Of a stretch of 64,000 nt of DNA, positions 40,101 through 53,610 are shown in pieces. The number at the start of each line of letters is the position of its first letter. Position 1 is the stretch's first letter. A program made the position numbers and the translations under genes. The notes beneath the pieces were generated by a model. It worked only from the letters and a program-made list of their open reading frames with translations, had not been told where the DNA came from and ran no database searches. Source of the DNA: Paraspadella gotoi (Eukaryota; Chaetognatha); contig CM119267.1 of assembly GCA_051294375.1 (NCBI GenBank), positions 19,504,709 through 19,568,708 of the forward strand, given 5' to 3'.

Positions 40101-43040
40101 AAGAAAAAAAAAAAAGAAAGGAAAGTGAGAAGAGGAAACGGCCTCCCTATATGTCGTCATTATATGTTGTTCCTGAAACGAGCGGCGCATATTAAAAAAA
40201 AAAAAGAACAAAGGCAGTTATAATCGAGGCGTAAAAAAGAGAAATTTTTTCTCGAAAAAAAAAAGTAAAATAAATCACAATTTTCTCTTGGCGTGTGATT
40301 TCTATCGTGCTTTTTTTGTTGTGAACGATGATAGACGATTTTTCCGATATACTTATTTTTTTTTTTAAATTTTCGAAGAAAGATGGGAAGGCATTGACGA
40401 GGGGAATATATATTGGATCAGTGGGTTTCGATGGAGGGGAAAAGATAGAGAATTGAAGAGAAAAGAAAAATTAAAGGACTACAATGAAAAATGAAGACCA
40501 AAAATAATAAAAATTTCTTGTTAAATTACTTAAATATAAAATACATCATTGGGAGAAATCAAAATTTAAATATTAAGAATTTGGCGAATCAGCGGCTAGC
40601 GTCGCCACAATATTAGAATCTTAGAGAGGGAATATATAAAAAAAGTATTTACTACCGTTAGTTTGCATCCTGTCTTCTTTTTTGTTTCACATCTTCTCTC
40701 AATGTCAAAATACTAAATCCCTTTTCACGCGCAGCTTCTTTGTGTTAAGATCGTTGATTCAGCCATTTTCTTTCAATACTGTCCTTTGGCAATGATGTTT
40801 TTCATCTTTTTTTCCATTTTTTTCCCAGCTTACTTTCGTGTTTTGTTCGTTTTCTTTTTTTTCTCTTCGTCTCCATGCGGTCGATGCACACTTTCTTTCG
40901 CAGCGACAACAGATTCGCGGAAAGCAAGATTCCGGTGTCAGGCACGATTCCGCCCGGAACCGATCCGACGCTGCCCAGTCACCGCCGCCGCGCACTACCG
41001 CGGTCGCCGCCAGTCCACACGCGCCTCCTGCCGCCGCTCGGCGCTGCCCACCGTCCCAGCCGCACGCACCGGACCGCACGCCGCCGCGCCGCCTCCGCAA
41101 CTCACCCTCACGAACAGACAACATGCCGTACCGGATAAGGTAAATTCGCCATGTACATAGACTCTTAACACACCTCAAACTTCTCGTCCCGCCATGTCGT
41201 CTGTCTCGTCGGATCCGTCTCGTCGTCGTCCGTGTTCGTCGCGTCACGCTGTTTAATATGATGCTGAATTACCCGTTATGCGTCGCCCTTCCGTAGGGGG
41301 ACGCAACCTGATCGAAGTCGAGCGAAAATTAAAAAAAAAATTTAGCGGAAATTAAACTTTTTTTCTGTCCAGTGAAATTAAAATGACGAAATAAAAAGAC
41401 GAGGAGAGAAAGAAAAAATATAAGAAGGAAATCGTTTTCAAAAAGAAGAATATGTTAATATTTTGTGAGATTATTCGTCAAATTTGTATGGGTCATCATC
41501 TGTATCGATAGGATGGAAGCGATAGGGACCAGCGCGATAGCAGTCAAACTTTAATTGATTCATCATATAATATTTCTATATATTTAGTATTTATCATTTG
41601 ATTAGAAGAAAGATGAACTCGCTTAAAAATAAAAAGATAAAGCAATATTGTACTCCTTTACAGATAAAGCGTTTTAAACGAATACTTCATTTGTTTTTCG
41701 AATCAAACTTAAGGTGTGCAGCCTCAGTGATTTCGTCTTTTCACATTCGTCGCTTGAAAAGGACCGACTCCATTTTTGACGAAGGCAAATCCTTTTTTTG
41801 ACGGAGGAAATCATTTGGCCGAATCCAGTTGTCGTGAGATCGTGCTGCCCCATCTTTGCCTTCCCCGACCATTTTTTTTTTTGAGCCGGGGTCTTCAGCG
41901 CCGCGGAATTTGACACGATGGACAAAAATGACAAAGTGGACAAAGTGACACCGTGTACACGTGGACAACATTCTTCAAGTCGTATCCTTCTTTCCCTCCC
42001 TTTTTCCTCTCTCTCCACTCTCTCTCTTCGCTCTGGAACGAAAAAATTATTTTGGGCGAAGCGTTCTGGGATTATTTTTTTCTCTTTGTTAGTTCTGGTT
42101 AAATATGCAACCAAAATATCTGCATGTGACACGTGCAAAGTTCACTTTGGTCGTTTAGTTATCCTCTAAAAGTTCGTTTTTGGATAGTATTTTTTCCTTC
42201 TTCTTTACTTTCTTCTTTTCATTTCCTTTCTCTGCTGCCTTCCTCTCTCTCTTCTCTCCTCATCTCTCTCTGCTCTCTCTCTCTCTCCTCTCCTCTAACT
42301 CTCCTCTCTCTCTCTCTACTCTCTCTCTCTCTCTTCCCCGTATTTCATCCTCTCTTCTCTCCCTGTCTCTTCTCTCTCTCTCTCTTCTATTCTCTCTCTC
42401 ACTCCCCGTTATTCTCCCTTTCATTTCTCTCCCGTTAACCCCCTTCTTTTCCTCGTCAACCTCTTTTCCCTCCCTCCCTCCCATTACTCTTCCCCCCACC
42501 GCTCCCTCCACTCCACCGCAAAGAAAAATTTCTTTTTCTTTTCCCATATTTTTGAAACCTTGGCCATATTGGTTCCCAAACCGGATTCGCCCCAACAGCG
42601 TTTTCCGCTTCGACGCTCCTACCTCCCAATCTTGGAATAAAAAAAATAAGGAAAAAAATAAGGAAAAATAAGAAAAGAAAAAATAAATCCAAGAATATAA
42701 AAACTTTTCGCGGAACCAATTTTTTTTTTGTTTTTGTGCCTTAAAAGAATTTGCGGAAATTGTCATTCTTGCGCGGTGGAGGTGAAAGCTTTAGAAAAAA
42801 AAAGTTTGAAATGAAGTTATATTTAAAAAAAAAAAAAAAAAAGAAAGTAAAACCGCGGGGCGAAACAGAAAACATTTTCATGTCGACATAAAAAAGTAGT
42901 GTACATCGAGAAAAGGAAGAGGCGTTGATCTTTAAAAATTTGTTACTTTAATTTCGTGTAATTGGGAACGTAAAACCTGATGGCGATGGGATCAAGATCC
43001 TCCAGGAGAATGAGAGAGAGAGATGAGAGAGAGACGAGAG

Positions 43041-43082
<42 letters not shown>

Positions 43083-43246
43083 AGAGAGAGAGAGAGAGAG
43101 AAGAGAGAAAGAAACGGTTGCCGTGACGACGAGATAAAGAAAGAGAAAAATAGAGGTGAGACTGGATCGGAAAATAAAAAAAAAGGTTGAAGGGTTGAGG
43201 AGGAGCATAGGAAGAGGAGGAGGAGAAGAAAGAGACTGACGGGAGG
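37110..43246 (-). repeat. Three-copy ~6-kb block, copy 2 (reversed)
   Basis: Reverse complement of the block at 21285-27153 and of 46319-52480. Contains the mirrored 21-bp repeat, GCCTTAA array, 158-bp array, CGG-rich patch, and GA/CT tracts. Single-base indels relative to the other copies are frequent throughout, including outside homopolymers. Its open frames (for example 38558-38875 and 39413-40012, both minus) are not maintained as proteins in the other copies. Confidence 0.8.
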
Positions 43247-44426
43247 GAGAAGGATTAGGTCAGAGCCCTTATTCGACTAGTTCGACTACCTCAAACGGTA
43301 CAAGAATCTGATTTCTGATTAATTATCATGTCTCCCATCTCTATTTAAATGACCTCTGTTTTATTTCGGCAATCTATTTTCTCCTCCTCTACTCTCCACT
43401 TACTTCCTCCTTATTATGAATTCATTACGGAAAAAGACTACCAATTCATCTTCAGAACAAAAGATACGGAACAAATTTCATACGGTGAATTCAATGCATG
43501 AATATTCATTACACTAAAATTAAACGGGTAAAGAAATATAAAGAAACAATCTTTTGGTAATGGTCACAAGTCATTAATTGGATTCGTGAGTTCTTTTGTC
43601 AGTTTTATTTTTCATTTGATTCATTCTCAATTCATTTATGAATCAGTTGATGAGATCGTTTAGAGACAAATTATTTAGTTGAATTTATAAATGAATTCTC
43701 CCATTGCAGTATTACATGGGAAACTATCACGATGGGATGAGACTGAAGTTTCCTTGCTCTTTAAGGTGAACATGTACTAAACCAAAACGGTTTAAAAGAA
43801 TGAATTCACTTTTCAGATTCATCTTAAATTCATACTCGAGACCAGTTTGAAATTTTTAAAAAAAACAATAATCAATTTTTGTGAAATTGATTTAATCGCA
43901 TTGATTTTATTTACGTTTTTTGCCAGTTTTTATATAAAGTATTTTAAATAACATGGATGAAGTATAATCGCACATATAGTTCTTTAAAAAAACAATGGAT
44001 TGAAAATTAGATGACGAAAATATAGTGATGCGAAAAAGAAGAAACAAAGGAAATTTGTTTTATGATCATAAAATGATCACTTTCTGTTATCTTCATTATG
44101 AATCATTAATTAAGAAAATTTGTTTTTAATTGAATTCAAAACATTGAATTCACTTTCTGTTATTGTTTTTTATTTTATTTTTTCAAAAATTGCTTCTTTT
44201 GGGGTAACCACCTAATTAAAAAATATTATTACTTATAAGCAAATTTTTTTTTTAAATCTTAATTTTTTTGATAGAATGAAGGCACAAAAAGTAAACAGAT
44301 ATAATTACAATGAAAATATAAAAAACGATAAAATCTCAAAAGATGATGATGATTTTATGGTTTTTCCTATTTTGTACACTTACGTAAAATAATATTAAAA
44401 AAAGAATTTTATACTTTGTGTAGGCA
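43247..44426 (+). repeat. 1,180-bp perfect inverted repeat, left arm
   Basis: By eye it is base-for-base the reverse complement of 45139-46318, with equal length. AT-rich, no coding frame. It begins at GAGAAGGATTAGGTCAGAGC and ends at CTTTGTGTAGGCA. It has no counterpart next to block copy 1. Confidence 0.85.
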
Positions 44427-45138
44427 NNNNNNNNNNNNNNNNNNNNNNNNNTTGTTTTTTTTTTTATTATTCGATCCAGACACTGTTTACTGTTTTTTTC
44501 GATCCGACATTTTTCTGCCAGGCTGCGTTTTCATTTCGGAGTCGTCGGGTTTTTTTTTTCTGTTGCTTGTTGTTGTTGTTGTTGTTGTTGTTGAAGATCG
44601 AGATGCTTGACTTTCTTCTGGGACTACATTCGTTTCAGTTTGAGTCTACTGACTATCTGTTGTGGATGCTGAGGCCTTTGCCCTCTCCAACTGCAATATA
44701 CAGTTTGAATTTTTACTATGATTTCGGTTTGTTTATTTTTTTCTTACGTTTTCTTTTATTGAACTCCCTTTTTCGTCTGCTGCACTTTTTGGCCTCGACA
44801 GTTTTATGTCTTACTTCCCAGTTTATCTCTTTTCTCTTTTGTTAAGAGCTTCTTTCGTCGTTATACGTTCCAATGTATTCCATTGTATTCAATTGTATTT
44901 GTTGGAACACAATTCGCCCCTTTTGTTCATTTATTTTTATTCCAATGCCTTTTTTCACCTCCTTTGCTATTTTGCTTCTTTTTTTTTTAAACTACGAGTT
45001 ATATTCCCAGAGTCTCCATCTGTGGGTCTCTCGCGGTTTTCTCTTACAGTCTTGAGTTGATTTCTTTCTCTCGCTGTCTTCGTTTGTCTGTTTGAGGTTT
45101 TTTTAGTCGCGCCGCGAGTACTCGCGGAGCAACTCTAT
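44427..45138. repeat. Spacer of the inverted repeat: 25-N gap plus a copy of segment P
   Basis: 44427-44451 are N. 44452-45134 matches 53655-54370 in the same direction and ends exactly with the 30-bp palindrome and ACTCTAT, after which the two sequences part. Reads as an element inserted, or joined, at the centre of the inverted repeat. Confidence 0.75.
45105..45134 (-). repeat. 30-bp palindrome, copy 3
   Basis: AGTCGCGCCGCGAGT and its near-complement ACTCGCGGAGCAACT; arms mismatch at two positions. Lies 4 to 5 bases from the start of the right inverted-repeat arm. Confidence 0.85.
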
Positions 45139-46318
45139 TGCCTACACAAAGTATAAAATTCTTTTTTTAATATTATTTTACGTAAGTGTACAAAATAGGA
45201 AAAACCATAAAATCATCATCATCTTTTGAGATTTTATCGTTTTTTATATTTTCATTGTAATTATATCTGTTTACTTTTTGTGCCTTCATTCTATCAAAAA
45301 AATTAAGATTTAAAAAAAAAATTTGCTTATAAGTAATAATATTTTTTAATTAGGTGGTTACCCCAAAAGAAGCAATTTTTGAAAAAATAAAATAAAAAAC
45401 AATAACAGAAAGTGAATTCAATGTTTTGAATTCAATTAAAAACAAATTTTCTTAATTAATGATTCATAATGAAGATAACAGAAAGTGATCATTTTATGAT
45501 CATAAAACAAATTTCCTTTGTTTCTTCTTTTTCGCATCACTATATTTTCGTCATCTAATTTTCAATCCATTGTTTTTTTAAAGAACTATATGTGCGATTA
45601 TACTTCATCCATGTTATTTAAAATACTTTATATAAAAACTGGCAAAAAACGTAAATAAAATCAATGCGATTAAATCAATTTCACAAAAATTGATTATTGT
45701 TTTTTTTAAAAATTTCAAACTGGTCTCGAGTATGAATTTAAGATGAATCTGAAAAGTGAATTCATTCTTTTAAACCGTTTTGGTTTAGTACATGTTCACC
45801 TTAAAGAGCAAGGAAACTTCAGTCTCATCCCATCGTGATAGTTTCCCATGTAATACTGCAATGGGAGAATTCATTTATAAATTCAACTAAATAATTTGTC
45901 TCTAAACGATCTCATCAACTGATTCATAAATGAATTGAGAATGAATCAAATGAAAAATAAAACTGACAAAAGAACTCACGAATCCAATTAATGACTTGTG
46001 ACCATTACCAAAAGATTGTTTCTTTATATTTCTTTACCCGTTTAATTTTAGTGTAATGAATATTCATGCATTGAATTCACCGTATGAAATTTGTTCCGTA
46101 TCTTTTGTTCTGAAGATGAATTGGTAGTCTTTTTCCGTAATGAATTCATAATAAGGAGGAAGTAAGTGGAGAGTAGAGGAGGAGAAAATAGATTGCCGAA
46201 ATAAAACAGAGGTCATTTAAATAGAGATGGGAGACATGATAATTAATCAGAAATCAGATTCTTGTACCGTTTGAGGTAGTCGAACTAGTCGAATAAGGGC
46301 TCTGACCTAATCCTTCTC
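45139..46318 (-). repeat. 1,180-bp perfect inverted repeat, right arm
   Basis: Reverse complement of 43247-44426. I compared both outer ends, both inner ends and several internal stretches and saw no difference. Confidence 0.85.
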
Positions 46319-46471
46319 TCTCTCAGCTCTCTATTTGTCATTCTCCTCCTCCTCTCCTATCCCTCTCCTCAAACTCCTACTTTTTTTTTATTTTTCGACC
46401 AGTCTCACCTCTATTTTTCTCTTCTTCTATCGTCGTCGTCACGGCAACCGTTGCTCTCTCTCTTCTCATCT

Positions 46472-46507
<36 letters not shown>

Positions 46508-49500
46508 TCTCTCTTCTCTCACTCTTCTCTCGTCTCTCTCTCATTCTCTCTCTTCTCATTCTCCTGGAGGACTTGACTCCCATCGCCATCAGTTTTTACT
46601 ACGTCCCAATTACACGAAATATAAAGTAACAAAATTTCTAAAGATCAACGCCTCTTTTCCTTTTCTTCGATGTACACTAACTTTTTTATGTCGACATAGA
46701 AAATGTTTTCTTTTTCGCCCCGCGGTTTATTTCTTTTTTTTTTTGTTTTTAAATATAACTTCAATTTCAAACTTTTTTTTTCTAAAGCTTCACCTCCACC
46801 GGCGCAAGAATGACAATTTCCGCAAATTCATTTTAAGGCACAAAAAAAAAAAAAAATTGGTTCCGCGAAAAGGTTTTATATTCTTGGATTTTTTATTTCT
46901 TTTCCTTTTTTTCCTTATTTTTTTTTCCTTATTTTTTTTTATTCCAACGATTGGAGGTAGGAGCGTCGAAAGCGGAAAACGCTGGTTGGTGGCGAATCCG
47001 GTTTGGGAAGCAATAATGGCACAAGGTTCCAAAAAATGAGGGGAAAAGAAAGAATTTTTTTTTCTTTTTGCGGTCGGATGGAGGGACGGTGGGGGGAAGA
47101 GTAAGGGCGAGGGAGGGAGGGAAAGAGAAGGTTGACGGTAGGGAAAGAAAGGGGTAAGGAGAGACAAAGAAAGGGGAATAACGGGGGGAGAGAGAGAATT
47201 AGAAGAGAGAGAGAGAGAAGAGTCAGGAGAAGGAAAGGAGAGGATGTACGGGGAAGAGAGAGAGAGAGAGTAGAGAGAGAGAGAGAGAGTAGAGAGAGGA
47301 GAGAGAGAGAGGAGAGAGAGATCGAGGAGAGAAGAGAGAGAAAGAGGCAGCCAGAAGAAGGAAATGAAAAGAAGAAAGTAAGAAGAAGGAAAAAATATAT
47401 CCAAAAACGAAACTTTTAGAGGGATAAACTAAAACGACCAAAAGTGAAACTTATGCACGTGTCACATGCAGATATATTTTGGTTGCTAGTTTAACCAGAA
47501 CTAACAAAGAGAGAAAAAATAATCAGAAACGCTTCGCCCAAAATATATTTTTCGTCCAGAGCGAAAGAGAGAGAGTGGAGAGAGAGGAAAAAGGGAGTGA
47601 AAGAGGATACGATTGAAGAATGTTGTCCACGTGTCACGGTGTCACTTTGAGTCCACTTTGTCATTTTTGTCATCGTGTCAAATTCCGCGGCGGCTGAAGA
47701 CCCCACGGTCAAAAAAAAAAATGGTCGGGGAGGCAAGATGGGCAGCACGAGTCTCCACGACTAAGTGGATTCGCCAAATGGATTTCCTCCGTCAAAAAAA
47801 GGATTTGCTTCGTTCAAAAATGGAGTCGGTCCTTTTCAAACGCGACGAATGTTGAAAGACGAAATCACTGAGGTGCACCCTTAAGTTTTGATCGAAAAAC
47901 AAATGAAGTATTTCGTTAAAACGCTTGTATCTGTAAAGGAGTACAATATTGCTTTATCTTTTTATTTTAAGCCAGAGTTCATTTGTCTTCTATCAAATGA
48001 TAAATACTAAAATATTAGAAATATTATGATGAACAATATAAAGTTTGGACTGCTATCGCGTGCTGGTCCCTAATCGCTTCGCATCCTATCGAACAGATGA
48101 TGCCCATACAAATTTTAGACGAATCTCACAAAATATTAACATATTCTTTTTTGAAACGATTTCCTTCTTAATTTTTTCTTTCTCTCCTGCAGCTTTTTAT
48201 TTCGTCATTTTAATTTCACTGGAAGAAAAAAAGTTTTAAATTTCCGCTAAATTTTTTTTTTAATTTTCGTCGACTCGATCAGAGTTCATCTCCGCCACGG
48301 AAGGGCGACCATAACGGGTATTCGGCATCATATTAGACGCGTGACGCGACGACACGACGACGACGAGACAGATCACGACGAGACAGACGGACAGCCAACG
48401 AGAAGTTGGGGTGTGTGTGAGGATTGTTACATGCGAATTTAACTTACCGGTACGGTGGTGTCTGACCGTGGGGGTGGATTGCGGGCGGCCGGCGGCTGCG
48501 GGTCGGTGGCGTGCGGCGTGGCACGGTTCGGCGCGAGCGGCGCGCGGGGCGCGTAGTGGACTGGCGGCGCCGCGGTACTACGGCGGCGGCGTGTGAGCGT
48601 GGGCAGGCGATCGGTTGCGACGGGCGGAAGCGCTCGACACCGATCTCGTTTTCCGCGGAATCTGTTTCGACTGGAAAGAAAAGTGTGTCGAGGCGCGTGG
48701 AGACGTAAGAGAAAAAAAACGAAAAGAATAAACACGAAAGTAAGCTGGGAAATAGAATGGAAAAAAAAAGATGAAAAAATCGATTGCCAAACGACGAGTT
48801 TGAAAGAACAATGGCTGAATCAAGATCTAAGCACAAAGAAGCATGCGCGGTGAAAGGGATTTAGTATTTTGACATTGAAGAAGATTAGAAACAAAAAGAA
48901 GACAGATGCAAACTAACGGTAGTAAATACTTTTTTTAGTATATTTCCCCTCTCTAATGATTCTAGATATGTGGCGAACGCTGACCGACTGTATTCGCCAA
49001 ATATTTAATTTTAATTTTGATATTCTGCCCAATGGATGTATTTTATATTTACGAGTATTTAAAAGAAATTTTTATTTTTTCTGTGCTTCTTTTTATTCGT
49101 AGTCCTTTAATTTTTCTTTTCTCTTCAATTCTCTATCTTTTGTCCCTTCCTATCGACGAACCCACTGATCAATATATATTCCCCTCCGTCAATGCTTCCC
49201 CTCTTTTCTCGAAAATTTAAAAAAAAAAATAAGTATATCGAGAAAATCGTACGTATCTCGTTTCACAACAAAAAACAACACGATAGAATCACACGCACAA
49301 AAAATAATTGTGATTTATTTTACTTTTTTTTTCAGAAAAAATTCTCATCTTTTTACGCGACTCGAGTTATAACTGCCTTTGTTCTTTTTTTTTTTTTGAA
49401 TATGCGCCGCTCGTTTCAGGAACAAAAATAATGACGAATAGAAGGGGGCCGTTTCCTCTTCTCACTTTCCTTTCTTTTTTTTTTCTTTTTTTTGACTCTT

Positions 49501-52480
49501 CGCTGTCCTATCCTCTCTCTATTTTTCTACCCATTTTAACTGTTCGTTCGTCACTTATGTTTTTTCCTCCATCTTTTGCCCTGTTTTTGGTTTTTTTTTT
49601 TCTCTTGATATTTTATTTTCTTTGTTTATGTGTTCTTGCTTCCTTGCTTTTTTTTGTCCATTTTCTTATTTCACATTCGTCTTTCCTTTGCTGTTCCTTT
49701 TTCGGTTTTTCTGTTATTTCGCGTTTCCTTTGTCCTTTTCCTTTTTCTTTTTATCACTTTATCTCTTCCTCCGGTTACCCACTTCTCTGTTCCTTTTCTG
49801 TTTTTTTATTCTTCCTTTCTCATTTCCTTCCTCCTTTCTTTCTCTTCCTCCATTTTCCCTCTTTCTCCTCTCCCAACTCTCCGCCTTATTTTTTTCGATC
49901 TCCCTCACTCGCCGCGCTGTACGTGCCCTTTTCTCGTATCTTGTCGGAGTCTTATGCATTAGACCCCGAATTATTCTGCCTTTTATCGCTTTCTGCGAAC
50001 GATGACGACGACGAAGGAGAAGAAACGACCGACCCCCGACGAACGAAGAGCGACAAAATTGAACGTCCTGCGCTTAGTCTAAGGAGGAAGACTAAGACGA
50101 CGCAAAGATCGATTAAAAAAAAACAGTTTTGATGACAAGAGAAGTTCACCGGCGATACTATCCGATGATTCTAATTAAATATGTCCCTGAAAGACGAGCG
50201 GACAAAAGAACCTAGAAGATGACAAAATTGACGATCTGCGCTAGTTAAGGAGGAGACTAAGACGCGAAAGGAGATGCGAAAAAAAATTTTAGACAAAAAG
50301 CGAGTTTTGCAGTGACCAACGACGCCTATTAAAACCCTCGAGACGCAAAGACCACCGATACATTCTGATGCTCGCATAGTAAAATGCGGAGTAAGATGAC
50401 GCGAAGAAGAGCATAAAGACAAACAGAATTCATGACAGACCGAGTTGAACGGGGGAACGACAAACGCTACTAAAGATGGCCGGGAAAAAGAAATTTCGAT
50501 GATACAAAATGACGTTCAGGGATGCGTAAGAATCGTATTAAACGAAACATGACCGTAAAAGAACCTTTACGATGAGCAATTGATGGTACTTGCTGAGACT
50601 ATAAATCAGGGACAATTTTATAAGACGAACGATACAGGCGTAAAGTTTTAGACAAGGACTGATCACCGCGACTGCATCGACGATTAAACACCTGAAACGA
50701 CAAAACATGATCGAGTTACAACAAAGACGTCGGATCGAGGAATATCACTCAGAAGACTTAATAATGTTTTACCACCGGGATCTCCAATATGCCGAGACTC
50801 AATATATCGAAAGCTTTTTAAAGATGCTTACACCGAAGACGCAACGAGACCAACATGTCGAACAACAACCTCAGTTTCCTGACTTACGGCAAGCCAGATC
50901 TGATATTGACGAAACTGGTAACGAAGTCCAATGTTTTTTTTTCTTTTCTTTTGTCAGGGAAAGTCTATTTGTTTTCTATTATATGAATATATCTTCTTAT
51001 GCTTTATTATCTAAGAATATCTGGTTTTACTAACCGCAATCGTTCCTTTTAGGTTATCGTTTTATGATATGAACTTACTTTAAAACATCGATTTTCCTTG
51101 AATGATACGCCAGACCACTATTGATATTTCCACGACGAGTTTTTGTTTTTACTAATCCGTTTTACCGCTTAAGCCTTTAAGCCTTAAGCCTTAAGCCTTA
51201 GCCTAGCTTAAGCCTTAGCCCCTTAGCCATTAACAAGCCTTAGCGCTTAAAACTTCTCACTTTCCTACTTAGACCTTCACCTTTCTTAGAACTCCCTTTT
51301 TCTTCCTACCTTTCTGATCATGGGATCAAAAAATTGCGGGTAAAAGGTTTTCACACGCCCTAACCGTGACCATCCCAAAGAAGAAGACAATGAAGCGACG
51401 CGCCGGAACAACAAATGAATTCAAAGCGATGCAAGCTGAACTGAAATAAACAACTAACCAGCTCAAAGTACAAACTAAAACTACAAACAGTTCAAAATTA
51501 CACAAGTATATATCACAAAATCCTTAGTCACAACGAAAACCAAAAAATAATCAACGCCAAATGATAAATCTAAATCAAAATGATAATTACTGGTATGATA
51601 AACGCAATAATGAATCGATTTCCCCCCCCCACTCGAAACTCAGAATGAATGAGCGCAAAGATCCGTTGATCGGCGACCCCTTTACCAAATTGCGCTCGGA
51701 CGCCCTTCGTAGCTGAGCGCGGGTTTTGTGGCCGCTTTTTCGCTCGACAGTTTTTCTTTAGATCGAGACAGTTTTTAATCCTTTCGTTCGAACAAAGTTG
51801 GCTTTTTTGGTTGTACGTACGGGTTTAAAAATTCGCTACAAATATAAACTCATTCCAGTCATCTTTACGGTCACACGTCCTTCTTTTTCAATTTAGAAAT
51901 GGTACAAAAAACAAAGATAAGAAAGTAGCTATTCGTATTAATAATTTATGGGTTTTTTTTTTTGTATTGTTATATTTATTTCATCCAAGGTGTGTGTTTT
52001 ATATATACTATATCTGAGTAAACGCGTTGGTTTCCAGTGAGGAATAATTAAAGAAACGGAATTATTTTTATTCATTCGTGGTTCGATTTTTAAGTTCGCT
52101 CGAACCACACCACACATGACATTCCTATGAAAACAACAACGAACGACGACGACGACGACGACGACACGAAACGTCAACAACATACCGAGTTGAGTTTCCC
52201 CAACACAACCTACGAAGGAACGGCAGATTCTCGGTTGTGACCCCAAGATTTACTTCTTTCCTTCGGAGGAAAAAAAGTCTTTGTGGTCGGAAGTCATTAA
52301 AAGCGTCGGACCGCTTCCTGAAACTCATTCTGAGTTTGGATCTCACTCCCCAAATTTGTGAAACCAGTCCTAAGTTCGTGAATCATCTCCCAGAGTCGTG
52401 AGGTCTCATATGAGTTCGTGAACGAAGGCGTTCATAGAATCCCGGTTCATAGATAAAATTGATCGTTGAAGAAGACTCTT
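46319..52480 (+). repeat. Three-copy ~6-kb block, copy 3 (forward)
   Basis: Collinear with 21285-27153. Ends with the 21-bp repeat and GATCGTTGAAGAAGACTCTTG, then continues into reversed segment Q as copy 2 does. Highly indel-rich relative to copy 1; its (GAC)n and 158-bp arrays are badly scrambled. Confidence 0.8.
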
Positions 52481-52489
52481 GTCCAATAG

Positions 52490-53610
52490 GCGGGCAAAAT
52501 TGAACACTTTTTATAACTTTTAATTCTCTCCAAAAAATCCTTTTTTCCTCTCTTTACTCAATCGATTTTCAATGCAACTTTTTGAATTAGTTCATGGGGT
52601 TGTTGCACTGCACTTTTTAATATTTATTATATATAACAAATGACAAAAATTTTTTTTTAAAAATTAGTTTTCTAAGAACGGATTCATAAGCTGAAAAGTT
52701 AAATAAGAAAGTTAGTACTTACAATTTTTTAAAACTTTTGACAAGAAATTGATTAAAAACAGAAAAAACGTTAAAAATCATCATCATACATCATCATCAT
52801 TGATGAATTTTATGGAGTTTATATTTACAAAAATTTTATGTAAAAAAATTAAAAATTGCATTAATACTTTATAATTTTAAGCTCTATGAATCGCATTAAA
52901 AAAAAATGAAAAATTCAAAAAAATTTAATTTATATAGTAATAAATAATCTTTTATGCTTCCGTGCGCTATTTAGATAATATTTATTATTTTTTCATATAC
53001 TCTAACAGTCTCATTTATTCATTATTATTTGAGAGGAATTCTAGTTTTCAAACCTGTTCCGGCCTATTGTCCAATGTCATTGAATTGCAAAGATTGTGAA
53101 ATCGAAAAGTATATTCAAGATTGGTAAATTAATTTTACACGAACAGGAATAGCCGTTACAATTTCCTTCGTGTTTATTCCGACCAATAAGTACGAAGCAG
53201 TTTAACCACGAAAAAAAAAAGTTGTTTTTGAAAATTACTGATCTCCTTTGGAAAAATTCGGTGGATAAAAATACAAAAATTTCGTATTTATAACAAATTT
53301 ACCAAAAAAAAAATTCCCTACTTCGCCCAGCATCGAAAACGGGTCAACCATCCCCAGATCGATGGCGCCACTCTCCAATCCAAAATTGCCACCTCGCCTC
53401 CACCCGTACGGTCCTGCCGCCCTCGCCTCCACTTCTCCGCCCCCCCCGCACCCCTTCCACATACGTCACTATCTGACCCTCCACCCCACCCCATGTCAAT
53501 CGCCCGAAACTGGTCCTTAAAACTTTCCGCGAGGCGATTTTTATCCCCGTGCGTTCTTCTGTCCCTATTTCGTCCTATCTCTTTTTTCTCTCTCTCTTTT
53601 TTTTTTGTTT
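52490..53610 (-). repeat. Repeat segment Q, right-arm copy (reversed)
   Basis: Reverse complement of 35940-37100. The extra direct and inverted copies of Q found in the left arm are missing here. Confidence 0.8.

Noticed and set aside
43247-46318. Autonomous DNA transposon with 1.2-kb terminal inverted repeats
   Set aside because: The spacer encodes no transposase and is a copy of another repeat; the arms continue into larger mirrored sequence, so they are not element termini.
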